DNA of 64,000 nucleotides, from NCBI RefSeq assembly GCF_036173125.1, contig NZ_CP108054.1, forward strand, positions 4,898,001 to 4,962,000. Reading direction: 5' to 3'. Positions within the stretch are counted from its first letter, which is position 1. Each line of letters starts with the position of its first letter. The translations under genes and the position numbers were made by a program. This DNA is from Streptomyces sp. NBC_00286. Its GTDB lineage: Bacteria > Actinomycetota > Actinomycetes > Streptomycetales > Streptomycetaceae. This document shows, in pieces, positions 33,496 to 41,693 of the stretch. A model generated the notes under the pieces. It was not told the origin of the DNA and made no database searches. It saw only the letters and a program-made list of their open reading frames with translations.

Positions 33496-33540
33496 GCAAG
33501 TGGCGTTCTCCGGAACTGCCTTCCGAAGAACGCCACTTGC
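33496..33540. repeat. Long hairpin in a divergent intergenic region
   Basis: GCAAGTGGCGTTCT (33496-33509) and its exact complement (33527-33540) flank a further short stem (CGGAA with TTCCG), giving near-continuous pairing. There is no U tract, and it lies between two divergent starts (33270 and 33639), so it is more likely an operator or structured leader than a terminator. Nothing else is seen in the 368-base gap 33271-33638. Confidence 0.7.
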
Positions 33541-33638
33541 AGGCGGGGTCCTGCGCTGTGATCCCCGTGACAGCTGATGCAGAATGAGCCCGGGACACGG
33601 GGGCCGGGATCGCGGTCCCCGGCGCGAGCGGGGGAAAC

Positions 33639-34436
33639 ATGTCGCGTTGGAAAGAGCTGCCTGCTGAACTGCATCCACACGTCCGCCAGTTGATCGTGCG
33701 ACTGCGCAGACTGAAGGACCGCAGCGAACTGAGCACCCGTCAACTGGCCGCGAAGACCGGGTACAGCGCGAAGTCCTGGCAGCGCTATCTGAACGGCAGG
33801 TCTCTGCCGCCCCGCGAGGCCGTCGAGGCGATGGCCCGCGTCGCCGGTGACGATCCGCCCCGGCTGCTGGTGATGCACGAGATCGCCGCCCAACGCTGGG
33901 CGGAGGGACGGGCGGTCACCACCGACGCCCCCGAGGACGTCGCCGCGACACCGGCACACCCGCCGACGGATCAGCAGCCGTACCGGCGTCACCTGCGCGC
34001 CGCAGTCGCGGCGGGAGCCGTGGTCACGGTGCTGTCCGTCTCCGCGGCACTGCTGTTGGCCGTACGACTTACCGAGGCCCGCGCCCAGCTAGCGAACGAC
34101 CGCAGCGATGTTGCCGCGACGACCCCGGCCACCGTGTCGGCGTCCCTGGTGCCGGTCATCTACACCTGCCGCCTTGAGCAGCGTGACGGCCGCTGGTATG
34201 CGGGCCTGAGCCGGACCACGGACATCCTCCTGTCCAACACCCAAGTGGGGCTCGAAGTGGCCGAGGCGCAGTGCCTGCTGGACCGGGCGGGCACCGCACC
34301 AGGGGAGATCGACGGCGTCTTCGGCCCGAAGACGCGGCGGGCGGTCGAGCGCATGCAGAAGCAGAACGGGCTGATCGTGAACGGAGTCATCGACCCGCCC
34401 ACCTGGCAGGCCCTGCGGTCGGCGGATGCCAAGTGA
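33639..34436 (+). CDS. XRE-HTH transmembrane protein with extracellular peptidoglycan-binding domain
   Basis: A 265-residue protein. Residues about 15-75 form a helix-turn-helix (ELSTRQLAAKTGYSAKSWQR, YLNGRSLPP), one membrane span follows (AAVAAGAVVTVLSVSAALLL, about 127-147), and the extracellular C-terminus (about 195-262) is a PG_binding_1-like domain (GEIDGVFGPKTRRAVERMQK; GVIDPPTWQAL). This couples a cytoplasmic DNA-binding-type domain to a wall-binding module. GCGGGGGAAAC precedes ATG 33639. The next gene overlaps its stop and encodes a paralogous protein, so they are probably made together. Confidence 0.88.
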   Translation: MSRWKELPAELHPHVRQLIVRLRRLKDRSELSTRQLAAKTGYSAKSWQRYLNGRSLPPREAVEAMARVAGDDPPRLLVMHEIAAQRWAEGRAVTTDAPEDVAATPAHPPTDQQPYRRHLRAAVAAGAVVTVLSVSAALLLAVRLTEARAQLANDRSDVAATTPATVSASLVPVIYTCRLEQRDGRWYAGLSRTTDILLSNTQVGLEVAEAQCLLDRAGTAPGEIDGVFGPKTRRAVERMQKQNGLIVNGVIDPPTWQALRSADAK

Positions 34437-35296
34437 CCGCGGAACACACCCGGCTGGCCGCGGCACTGCGGGAGCTGCGGGCCGGTGCGGGGCTGAGCCT
34501 GGCGGCGCTGGCGGAGCGGACGGCGTACAGCAAGTCCTCGTGGGAGCGTTACCTCAACGGCAAGAGCCTGCCTCCTCGCCAGGCCGTACAGGAACTGTGC
34601 CGACTCGCGAACGAACCGGACGGGCGGCTGCTGGCCCTGTGGGAGATCGCCGAGTCGCACTGGAGCGGACGCGCGGGGGCCCCCGCGCCCGAGCCTCCAG
34701 GGGACGAGTCGCCGCGGCCACATCCGCAGGAGTCGCCGCCGCCCGCCGGGACCGGGTGGCGGCGACTCCACAGGGGCAGGCTCCTGGTGGCGCTGGCGTC
34801 GGCGTACACCGTGATCGTCGGTGGTGCCGCGGCCCTGCTGTTCCTCCTGTTGCCGGACTCGGAGGCTCAGGAGGACGGACCGCCGCCGGCCTCCGTTCCG
34901 TTCTCCCTCGCTCCCGAATGCCACGGAGCCGCCTGCGAGGGCCGGGACCCGATGCGCCTGATCTGCGGCATCGGCCCCGAAACCCTCGCCTCGCACCGCA
35001 CGGCCACCGGCGCATACGTCGAGCTGCGCCACAGCAAGAAGTGCGGCGCGAGCTGGGCCCGGACCTGGGGGACCGCGATCGGCGACCGGCTGGACGTCAC
35101 GGCAGGCGGCCCGACCCACAGCGTGCGCATCAAGAACAAGGACGACGCGGCAACCTTCATCTATACGGAGATGACCGAGGTCCGTCGCGGCAGCACGGTC
35201 CGCGCCTGCTTCCGGCCCGCGTCGGCCGACGGCGAGCAGGAGTGCATCGAGGCCCGGGTGGGCGAGGCCGTCACCACGACCCGGCCGCCTACTTGA
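34433..35296 (+). CDS. XRE-HTH transmembrane protein with DUF2690 domain
   Basis: A 287-residue protein starting at GTG 34433, overlapping the previous stop (GTGA). The N-terminal HTH (LSLAALAERTAYSKSSWERY, LNGKSLPP) is close to that of the preceding protein. One span (LLVALASAYTVIVGGAAALL, about 115-140) precedes an extracellular DUF2690 domain with the Cys pattern ECHGAACEGRDPMRLICG and a later SKKCGASWARTW and ACFRP. DUF2690 is a secreted-type domain of unknown role. The layout implies a membrane-bound regulator or partner of the peptidoglycan-binding paralogue. Confidence 0.87.
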   Translation: MTAEHTRLAAALRELRAGAGLSLAALAERTAYSKSSWERYLNGKSLPPRQAVQELCRLANEPDGRLLALWEIAESHWSGRAGAPAPEPPGDESPRPHPQESPPPAGTGWRRLHRGRLLVALASAYTVIVGGAAALLFLLLPDSEAQEDGPPPASVPFSLAPECHGAACEGRDPMRLICGIGPETLASHRTATGAYVELRHSKKCGASWARTWGTAIGDRLDVTAGGPTHSVRIKNKDDAATFIYTEMTEVRRGSTVRACFRPASADGEQECIEARVGEAVTTTRPPT

Positions 35297-35350
35297 ACGG
35301 CACCGGAGGCCGTCGCCCTGGTACCCCACGTCAGGTGCAGTGGTACGTAC

Positions 35351-35578
35351 TCAGCGACCACGCGCGCCCCCGGCGCCCGAGCCCGGGCGAGCGGGCACAT
35401 TGTTGGGGCCCTGGTTGTACCCGCCGGGATTGTCGCCGGACGACGACCCCTCCAGGTCCAGCCAGGAGATGTCGATGACCCCCATGTCATTCAGGATGGC
35501 CAGCACGATGAACGCGAAAAGCCCCACGCCGAGCAGGGCAAAAAAGGCATCATCGAGTGAGGGCCGCTTGAGCTTCAT
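35351..35578 (-). CDS. Small single-pass membrane protein
   Basis: A 75-residue protein: a short basic N-terminus (MKLKRPSLDD), one membrane span (AFFALLGVGLFAFIVLAILN), then an acidic segment and a Gly/Asn/Pro-rich tail. ATG 35578 has GGGAGAAG upstream. Sequences of this kind are widespread in streptomycetes without known function. Its codon use fits the genome, so it is probably real. Confidence 0.7.
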   Translation of the reverse strand: MKLKRPSLDDAFFALLGVGLFAFIVLAILNDMGVIDISWLDLEGSSSGDNPGGYNQGPNNVPARPGSGAGGARGR

Positions 35579-35671
35579 CAGCGCTTCTCCCCCGTGCGCC
35601 GTGAACCGATAAGTCCCGTATAGACAGGGACTGCGCCCTCGCCGAGCTGGTTCCCGTATCAGCGCAGAACG

Positions 35672-37378
35672 CTACGAGCGCCACCAGTCCTGACTCTGCG
35701 GCGCCCCCTGCGAAGGACCGTAGTCCGGTGCGTCGTAGCCCGGAGTCCCGTACGCCCCCGTGCCGTAGCCGCCCGCCGGACCGTACCCACCCGCCGAGCC
35801 GTAACCCCCCGCTCCGTAACCCTGAGTCGCGTCATAAGCCGTCGCCGTCTCCGGCTGCCCCACCCGCGGCAGCGGCGTCGCATGCTCCATCGTGCCCTTC
35901 CAGGTGCGGGCCGGAGTACGACCGGCGTACCGGCCGAAGACGACGGCCGCGGCCGTGGCGGCCAGCACACCCGGCACCATCTCGTAGATGCCCGTCTCCA
36001 GCGGGCCGAGGAGTGGGTCGATGTCGTCCCACAGGAAGACCGTCAGGGCGCCGGTCACCATGCCGGCCTTCGCTCCGGCCGCCGTCATTCCCGGCCAGTA
36101 CAGGGAGAGGAGGACGACCGGGCCGAAGGCGGCGCCGAAGCCGGCCCAGGCGTACGCGACGATGTCGAGCACCGCGCCGCCGCTGAGGGCGATGACGTAC
36201 GCGACGACTGCGACGGCCACCACGCTCAGCCGGGCGACGAGCAGGAGCGAAGTGTCGGAGGCCCGGCGGTTGATGAACGCCCGGTAGAAGTCCTCGGTGA
36301 GGGAGGTGGCCGAGACCAGGAGTTGGCTGTCCACGGTGGACTTGATTGCGGCCAGTACCGCGACCAGCAGGATTCCGGCGATCCAGGGGTTGACGAGGCG
36401 GGTGGCCAGTTCGATGAAGACGGTCTCGGGGTTGTCGAGGGGGTCGGGGAGTACGGCGATCCCGGCCAGGCCGATGAACGAGGCGCCCGCCAGTACGACG
36501 GCCGCCCAGCTCACGCCCAGCCGGCGGGCCCGGGGTATGTCGGCGGTGCTGCGGATACTCATGAAGCGGCTCAGGATGTGGGGCTGGCCGAAGTAGCCGA
36601 GGCCCCAGGCGAGGAGGGAGATCATCGCGATGGTGCCGAGCGGGCCGCCGGTCGTCCAGACGTTGTCCGCGAACGATGCCTCGGCGGCCGGGTCGAGCAG
36701 CGCCGGGCTCGCGTCGCGGATCGCGTCGTTCAGGGCGCCGGGGCCGCCTGCCTTCCAGAGGGCGATCAGAGGGAGGGCGACCGCCGCGAGGAACATCAGG
36801 GCGCCCTGGACGGAGTGCGTGATGCTCAGGGCCGTGAAGCCGCCGAGGATGGTGTAGACGACGATCACCACGGCGAAGATGGTGAGCCCGGTCTCGAAGT
36901 CGGCGCCGAAGATCTCGTTGAAGAGGAGGCCGCCGGCGACCAGGCCGCTGGCGACGTAGACGGTGAAGAACACGACCGTGACGACGGCCGAGAGCGAGCG
37001 GAGCACGTGGCTGCGGTCCTCGAAACGTTCCTCCAGATACGAGGACAAGGTCACGGAATTACCGGCCTGCTCGGTGTAGGTGCGCAGGCGGGGCGCGACG
37101 AGCCGCCAGTTCAGATACGTACCGATGATCAGGCCTACGGCGATCCATGTCGCCCCTATCCCGGTCATGTACACGGCGCCGGGGAGGCCCAGGAACAACC
37201 AGCCGGACATGTCGCTCGCTCCGGCGGACAGGGCCGCCACCGGTGCACTGAGCCGGCGTCCGCCGACGGAGAAGTCTTCGAAGGTGCTGGTCTCTCCATG
37301 AGCCATCACCCCGATCATGACCATCGCGATCAGAAATACTCCAAAGGTGATCATGGCTGGGATGGTCAGGGTGATCAT
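35672..37378 (-). CDS. putP: Sodium/proline symporter (PutP, SSS family)
   Basis: A 568-residue sodium:solute symporter with about 13 spans. PutP features include STFEDFSVGGRRLSAPVAAL, SAGASDMSGWLFLGLPGAVY near the N-terminus (the SxxxDMSGW Na+/proline site), YLEERFEDRSHVLR and SRFMSIRSTADIPRARRLGV. After the last span the C-terminus has an unusual Gly/Tyr-rich tail (YGAGGYGSAGGYGPAGGYG and similar, about residues 520-568) ending DWWRS. The ATG at 37378 has GGGAGA upstream; the open frame beyond it is not coding. No putA or regulator adjoins. Proline is the likely substrate. Confidence 0.9.
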   Translation of the reverse strand: MITLTIPAMITFGVFLIAMVMIGVMAHGETSTFEDFSVGGRRLSAPVAALSAGASDMSGWLFLGLPGAVYMTGIGATWIAVGLIIGTYLNWRLVAPRLRTYTEQAGNSVTLSSYLEERFEDRSHVLRSLSAVVTVVFFTVYVASGLVAGGLLFNEIFGADFETGLTIFAVVIVVYTILGGFTALSITHSVQGALMFLAAVALPLIALWKAGGPGALNDAIRDASPALLDPAAEASFADNVWTTGGPLGTIAMISLLAWGLGYFGQPHILSRFMSIRSTADIPRARRLGVSWAAVVLAGASFIGLAGIAVLPDPLDNPETVFIELATRLVNPWIAGILLVAVLAAIKSTVDSQLLVSATSLTEDFYRAFINRRASDTSLLLVARLSVVAVAVVAYVIALSGGAVLDIVAYAWAGFGAAFGPVVLLSLYWPGMTAAGAKAGMVTGALTVFLWDDIDPLLGPLETGIYEMVPGVLAATAAAVVFGRYAGRTPARTWKGTMEHATPLPRVGQPETATAYDATQGYGAGGYGSAGGYGPAGGYGTGAYGTPGYDAPDYGPSQGAPQSQDWWRS

Positions 37379-37590
37379 GCACTTTCTCCCTGCGATACGG
37401 CGACGAGCGCACCCACGGCGGCATATGCCAAAGGTGCGCACACTCACCTTTTCGGGCCGGAACGGCGCAGTGTAGGGGCTACGGTCCGTATCGGCGAGAG
37501 CACTGACAGGGGCAAGCGGCTCCATCGGTTCCGGATCGTGACGGGCATACGGCGGGGTGCAGCGGGGATACGCGGTTGCGAAGATCCTTC

Positions 37591-37650
37591 GAAGTTTGTG
37601 CAGAAGTTTGTGCAGAGGGTTGTGCAGAGGGTTGTGCGGAAGGTCGTGCA
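37591..37650. repeat. 12-bp tandem repeat, five units
   Basis: Units GAAGTTTGTGCA (twice), GAGGGTTGTGCA, GAGGGTTGTGCG and GAAGGTCGTGCA follow without gaps, just downstream of the fused permease stop (37663) and upstream of putP. The remainder of 37379-37590 contains the putP promoter region and no gene. Confidence 0.9.
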
Positions 37651-37662
37651 GGTGGCGTGGGC

Positions 37663-39963
37663 TCAGGCCCGGAGGCCACGGCGCAGTCGGCGGCCCAGCA
37701 GTTCGACGCCGACGCTGAGCACGAGCGAGGCCAGCAGGACGCTCGTGACCACCGGGAAGTCGAAGGACGCGAGGCGGTCGCCGAGGAGTACGCCGAGGCC
37801 CGCGGCGCCCACGACGCCGACCACGGCGGTGTCGCGTACGCAGATCTCGAAGCGGTAGAGCGTGTAGGTGATCAGGTGGTTCGCGGAGGGCGGGGCCATG
37901 GTGGCGACGGCCGCGACCGCGCGGGGGACGCCGGCGCCGAGCAGGGAATCGCGGGGGGCCAGGTCCATGGTTTCCCAGGCTTCGGCGACGAGGCGGGCGA
38001 GGATGCCGCCGGTGTAGAGGCCGAGGGCGAGGGCGCCGGGCAGTACGCCCGGGAACAGCGCAAGCAACGCGACGATCGCCCATACGGTCGGGGGGATCGA
38101 CCGCAGGATCAGGAGCAGGAGGCGGGTGGTCCACCACGCCGCCCGCCGGGCCCAGACTGCCGCCGCTCGCCCCTTCGCGCCGCGTCGGTCGGCTCGCGGT
38201 CGGGTGGCCCAGGGGCCCACGACCAGGGTGATCACGACCGCGACGAGCATGGCGAGTACGGCCATGGCCACGGTGTCGAGGGCGGCGCCGGTCAGCGCCC
38301 GCCAGCCGCCTTCGGGGAGTGCGGGCGGCCACAGGTCGGAGAGCAGCCGGCCGCCGAGTTCGCGGGTGCGGGCCGAGGCGAGTCCGGCCGGTGAGAGGCC
38401 GGACCACCACCAGGCGACGGCGATCGCCGGCACCACGAGGGCGAGCGACCAGCGGGTCGTACGGGACAGGCCGCGTGACGAGCGGGCGGCCTCGCGCCCC
38501 ACGGACCGGCCACGCGGCGACCGCCCTGCCTCGTGCCCGATGGCCGCCAGCAGCCGCCGCCCCCAACGCGACCGGCCCGCGGCGCGGGAGAGCTCGCGCC
38601 CCACGGACCCGCCCGCCTCGTGGGACAGGTCGCGGCCGACCGACCGGTCCGCCTCGCCGGAGCGCCCGCGCCCGGCCCACCGCCCCGCCGCGCGCGAACG
38701 CTCGCGTCCCTCGGAACCGCCCGCCTCGTGGGACAGGTCGCGGCCGACCGACCGGCCCGCCTCGCCAGAGCGCCCGCGCCCGACCCACCGCCCCGCCGCG
38801 CGCGAACGCTCGCGTCCCTCGGAACCGCCCGCCTCGCAGGACGGGGCGCGCCCGACCGACCGGCCCGCCTCGCCAGAGCGCCCGCGCCCGACCCACCGCC
38901 CCGCCGCGCGCGAACGCTCGCGTCCCTCGGAACCGCGCGCCTCGCAGGACGGGTCGCGGCCGACTGACACGTCCGCCTCACCGGACCGCCCGAGCCCGAC
39001 CCACCGGCCCGCCTCGCCGGAGCGCCCGCGTCCCACGGACCCGCTCGCCCCGCGCGAACGCTCGCGCCCCACCGACCAGTCCGCACACGTCACCACCGCG
39101 ACATCGGCTCGCACGCGGCTGCTCCACAGCTCTACGACCGCCGCGAGTGCCAGCAGGGCCGCGACCAGCGTCCAGACCTCGTCCCAGTTACGGGACTGAA
39201 GGCTCACCGTCAGCTCGAATCCCAGCCCTCCCACGCCCGCGACCCCGAGCACGACCGCGGACCTGAGGGCGCATTCGAACCGGTAGAAGGAGTACGACAG
39301 GAGCAGCGGGGCGGTGGCGGGCAGCAGGGCGTAGGCCAGTGCGGAGCACCGCTTGGCGCCGGCCGCGCGCAGCGAACGCAGCGGGGCGTCCGGTACCGCG
39401 TCGAAGGTCTCCCCGAAGACCTGGGCGCTCTGCGCACCGAACGGCAGGGCGAGCGCCAGAACGGCGACGAGCGGATCGAGACCGAGCACACTGACGAAGA
39501 ACAACGCCCACACCAGCTCGTGCACCGAGCGGACGGCCACCAGTACGCCGCGCAGAACCAGCCGCGCCCCACCTACCGGCCACGGCAGACGGCCGCCACC
39601 CCACGCCACATCACTCAGCACCAGGCCCCCGACCAGGCCCAGTACCAGCGCCCCCACCGTCCCGAGCAACGCCAGAGCCAACGTCGTCGCCGTCGCCTCC
39701 AGCACCACCCTGAGGAACTCGCCCTCCAGGGAGGGATGCAGCGCACTCGCCGCGACATCGTCGAGCAGGGCGAGCCCGCCTCGGTTGACCAACTCGCCAC
39801 CGGAGGGGACGGCGCGCCACGTCGCCCAGACCAGCAGCGCGGCCACGGCCACCACCGTCACGAGCCTTCGGAGCCGTACTCGCCTCCCGCTCACGGCCTT
39901 TCGCCCCGGCCTGGACGAAGACTCGGCCGGTGGCGTGGGCGGGGCGTCGAGCTGGAGCGTCAT
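37663..39963 (-). CDS. Fused PhnE-PhnE-like ABC permease with repetitive linker
   Basis: A 766-residue protein of two PhnE-like permeases. Half 1 (to about 290) has the motif LRSLRAAGAKRCSALAYALL followed by YSFYRFECALRSAVVLGVAG; half 2 (from about 500) has PRDSLLGAGVPRAVAAVATM and YTLYRFEICVRDTAVVGVVG. The RFE-(C/I)-x-R-(S/D) pattern is typical of PhnE. Between them residues about 291-497 are a charged linker of 36-residue repeats (GRERSRAAGRWVGRGRSGEA and similar). Its ATG overlaps the ATPase stop (ATGA). It is the last gene of the operon and forms the membrane channel for the binding protein and ATPase encoded upstream. Confidence 0.87.
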   Translation of the reverse strand: MTLQLDAPPTPPAESSSRPGRKAVSGRRVRLRRLVTVVAVAALLVWATWRAVPSGGELVNRGGLALLDDVAASALHPSLEGEFLRVVLEATATTLALALLGTVGALVLGLVGGLVLSDVAWGGGRLPWPVGGARLVLRGVLVAVRSVHELVWALFFVSVLGLDPLVAVLALALPFGAQSAQVFGETFDAVPDAPLRSLRAAGAKRCSALAYALLPATAPLLLSYSFYRFECALRSAVVLGVAGVGGLGFELTVSLQSRNWDEVWTLVAALLALAAVVELWSSRVRADVAVVTCADWSVGRERSRGASGSVGRGRSGEAGRWVGLGRSGEADVSVGRDPSCEARGSEGRERSRAAGRWVGRGRSGEAGRSVGRAPSCEAGGSEGRERSRAAGRWVGRGRSGEAGRSVGRDLSHEAGGSEGRERSRAAGRWAGRGRSGEADRSVGRDLSHEAGGSVGRELSRAAGRSRWGRRLLAAIGHEAGRSPRGRSVGREAARSSRGLSRTTRWSLALVVPAIAVAWWWSGLSPAGLASARTRELGGRLLSDLWPPALPEGGWRALTGAALDTVAMAVLAMLVAVVITLVVGPWATRPRADRRGAKGRAAAVWARRAAWWTTRLLLLILRSIPPTVWAIVALLALFPGVLPGALALGLYTGGILARLVAEAWETMDLAPRDSLLGAGVPRAVAAVATMAPPSANHLITYTLYRFEICVRDTAVVGVVGAAGLGVLLGDRLASFDFPVVTSVLLASLVLSVGVELLGRRLRRGLRA
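38571..39080 (-). repeat. 108-bp coding repeats in the permease linker
   Basis: CGCGCGAACG recurs at 38691, 38799 and 38907, exactly 108 bp apart, and again at 39051 after a 144-bp step; degenerate copies extend to both sides. Each unit encodes 36 residues rich in Arg, Ser, Glu and Gly, so the frame is kept. The array explains the very long open frames on the opposite strand here. Confidence 0.92.
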
Positions 39964-40718
39964 ACGAGCTCGTAGAGATCGTGCAGGGCCGAGTCCTGCA
40001 CCTCGGCGGCCGGACGGTCGAGGACGATCCGGCCCTCGCGCAGGCCCACCACGCGCGTGCAGTGCTCGCGGGCGAGCGCGGGCTGATGGAGGCTGACGAC
40101 CAGCGTCCGTACCGTCGACGACGTACTGGGACTGGCGCCGAGCAGGTCGAGGATCCCCGCCGCCCGCACCGGATCGAGGCTGGAGACCGGCTCGTCGGCC
40201 ACCACCAACTCCGGCGACTGCACCAGAAGCCGGGCGATCGCCACCCGCTGCCGTTCGCCGCCGGAGAGGCGCTCGGTGCGTTCGTGGAGGGCCCAGCCCA
40301 GGTCGACCCGGTCGAGGGCGTCCCGGACGACGTCGAGCGAGCGCGGCCAGACGAGCGAGGCCAGCGCGCGGGCGGTGCTCCACTGGCCGAGCCGGCCCGC
40401 GTTGACGTTGTGCAGCACCCGGACCTGCTCGATCAGGGCGAGGTGCTGGCTCACCGAGCCGATACGCCGCTGAAGGAGCCGTCGCCGCGCGGCAGTCAGG
40501 CCCGCGAGGTCCTCACCGAAGACCTCCACCGTGCCCGTGGTCGGTTCCAGCGAGCCGCCCAGCAGGGCAAGCAGCGTGCTCTTGCCGGCGCCGCTCGTAC
40601 CGAGCACGGCGACCCGTTCCCCGGCATGGATCGTCAGGTCCAGCTCGCGCAGCGCCTCATGCGAGCCGAACCGGCGCCCCGCACCGCGGAGTTGAGCGAC
40701 GGGCACACCTGAAGTCAT
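39960..40718 (-). CDS. PhnC-like ABC transporter ATPase
   Basis: A 252-residue ABC ATPase. Walker A GTSGAGKST is at 40-48, the Q-loop at GSVSQHLALIEQ, the signature LSGGERQRVAIARLL, Walker B LVVADEPVSSLDP and the switch His in VVSLHQPALAREH. The LNVNxGRLG-like segment (VLHNVNAGRLGQWSTARAL) and the lack of a C-terminal domain are as in PhnC. Both ends overlap their neighbours by four bases. It energises the fused permease for the oxyanion-type substrate of this operon. Confidence 0.9.
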   Translation of the reverse strand: MTSGVPVAQLRGAGRRFGSHEALRELDLTIHAGERVAVLGTSGAGKSTLLALLGGSLEPTTGTVEVFGEDLAGLTAARRRLLQRRIGSVSQHLALIEQVRVLHNVNAGRLGQWSTARALASLVWPRSLDVVRDALDRVDLGWALHERTERLSGGERQRVAIARLLVQSPELVVADEPVSSLDPVRAAGILDLLGASPSTSSTVRTLVVSLHQPALAREHCTRVVGLREGRIVLDRPAAEVQDSALHDLYELV

Positions 40719-41647
40719 CGCAGCAGCCCCAGCTCACGGGCCACGTCCTCGATCCGGTCGTACGCCGAATTCCTGGCCGGTACGAAGGACTTGGCGCCGA
40801 AGAGCTTCAGCAGCTCGGCGTCCTCGGGCTTCCGCTCGTCGAGCCCGAGGAGCAGGTCGCGCACCTTCTTCCGCGTACCGGCGCCGAAGGTGTCGTCGAG
40901 ATCGGGACGTACGAGCCAGTGGTAGTCGGCGTAACCAGGAGTGCGCCACAGCACGACCACCTTGCTCAGGTCTACCTCCTTCGCCTCGACCGTGGCCTTC
41001 CACACCTGCTCGTTGACGGCGCCGACCTCGAAGCTGCCCTGCGCGACGACCTCGATGGTGGCGTCGTGGGAGCCGGAGAACCCCGGTTTCCCCCGCAGTT
41101 CGCTCTGCTCTAGCCCGGCCTGCCGCATGAAGTACTGGGGCATCAGCCGCCCGGAGGTGGACGTCTCGCTGCCGAAGCTGAACGTGTGCCCCGCGAGGCC
41201 GCGCAGTCCGTCCGCCTTCGCGAACGGCCGCAGCCCCGAGTCCTTGTGGGCGATGAACAGGCTGTGGAAATCGGCGTCGATATCGCGTTGCGCGATGGCG
41301 TCGGCGCCCCGTACGCGCTCGCGCGCCTGGACGCCGGTCAGTCCGCCCATCCAGGCCAGGTGGATGTCGCCGATCTCGAAGGCCCGTACCACGGCGGTGT
41401 AGTCGGTGACGGGGCGATAGGCGACCTTGAGCCCTGTCGCGTCGGCGAACCGCTCGGCCACCGACGGATAGAGCCGGTTCAGCAACTCGGGGTCCTGGTC
41501 GGGGATGGCGGAGATCCCGAGCTGCCGCGAGCGGGACCCGCTGCCGCTCCCGTTCGCGCTGCCCCCGCAGGCGCTCAGCAGGGCGGTCGCTCCGGTGGCT
41601 CCGGCGCCGAGGAGGAACGTACGGCGGGTCAACGGTCGTACCGGCAT
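40715..41647 (-). CDS. PhnD-like substrate-binding lipoprotein (putative selenate/oxyanion binder)
   Basis: A 310-residue lipoprotein with a Tat-like start (PLTRRTFLLGAGATGATAL) and lipobox LLSAC. The mature protein begins QLGISAIPDQDPELLNRLYP and continues VAYRPVTDYTAVVRAFEIGD, LAWMGGLTGVQARERV, ADFHSLFIAHKDSGLRPFA and FSFGSETSTSGRLMPQYFMR. This is the PhnD superfamily branch that, as I recall it, is annotated as putative selenate ABC transporter binding proteins rather than phosphonate binders. ATG 41647 has CAGGAAG upstream. The ligand is not proven; the radical SAM-TusA and DoxD neighbours favour a sulfur or selenium compound over a phosphonate. Confidence 0.8.
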   Translation of the reverse strand: MPVRPLTRRTFLLGAGATGATALLSACGGSANGSGSGSRSRQLGISAIPDQDPELLNRLYPSVAERFADATGLKVAYRPVTDYTAVVRAFEIGDIHLAWMGGLTGVQARERVRGADAIAQRDIDADFHSLFIAHKDSGLRPFAKADGLRGLAGHTFSFGSETSTSGRLMPQYFMRQAGLEQSELRGKPGFSGSHDATIEVVAQGSFEVGAVNEQVWKATVEAKEVDLSKVVVLWRTPGYADYHWLVRPDLDDTFGAGTRKKVRDLLLGLDERKPEDAELLKLFGAKSFVPARNSAYDRIEDVARELGLLR

Positions 41648-41693
41648 GGACACTTCCTGGCCTTCCTGACGTTCCTGATGGTGCTGAGTGGGC

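Noticed and set aside
37591..37650. Origin iterons or protein-binding repeats
   Set aside because: The 12-bp units are degenerate, lie downstream of a stop codon and have no replication genes nearby; simple slippage is more likely.
35672..38896. Very long minus-strand open frame (over 1000 codons) extending putP upstream
   Set aside because: The upstream half is an off-frame reading of the 108-bp repeats and the fused permease; the protein begins at ATG 37378 with a ribosome site and a first PutP span.
38571..39080. Possible CRISPR array
   Set aside because: Units are directly adjacent, 108 bp, coding in frame and without unique spacers.
40715..41647. Phosphonate uptake (PhnD)
   Set aside because: No C-P lyase or phosphonatase genes are present, and the sequence looks closer to the putative selenate branch; kept as an alternative only.
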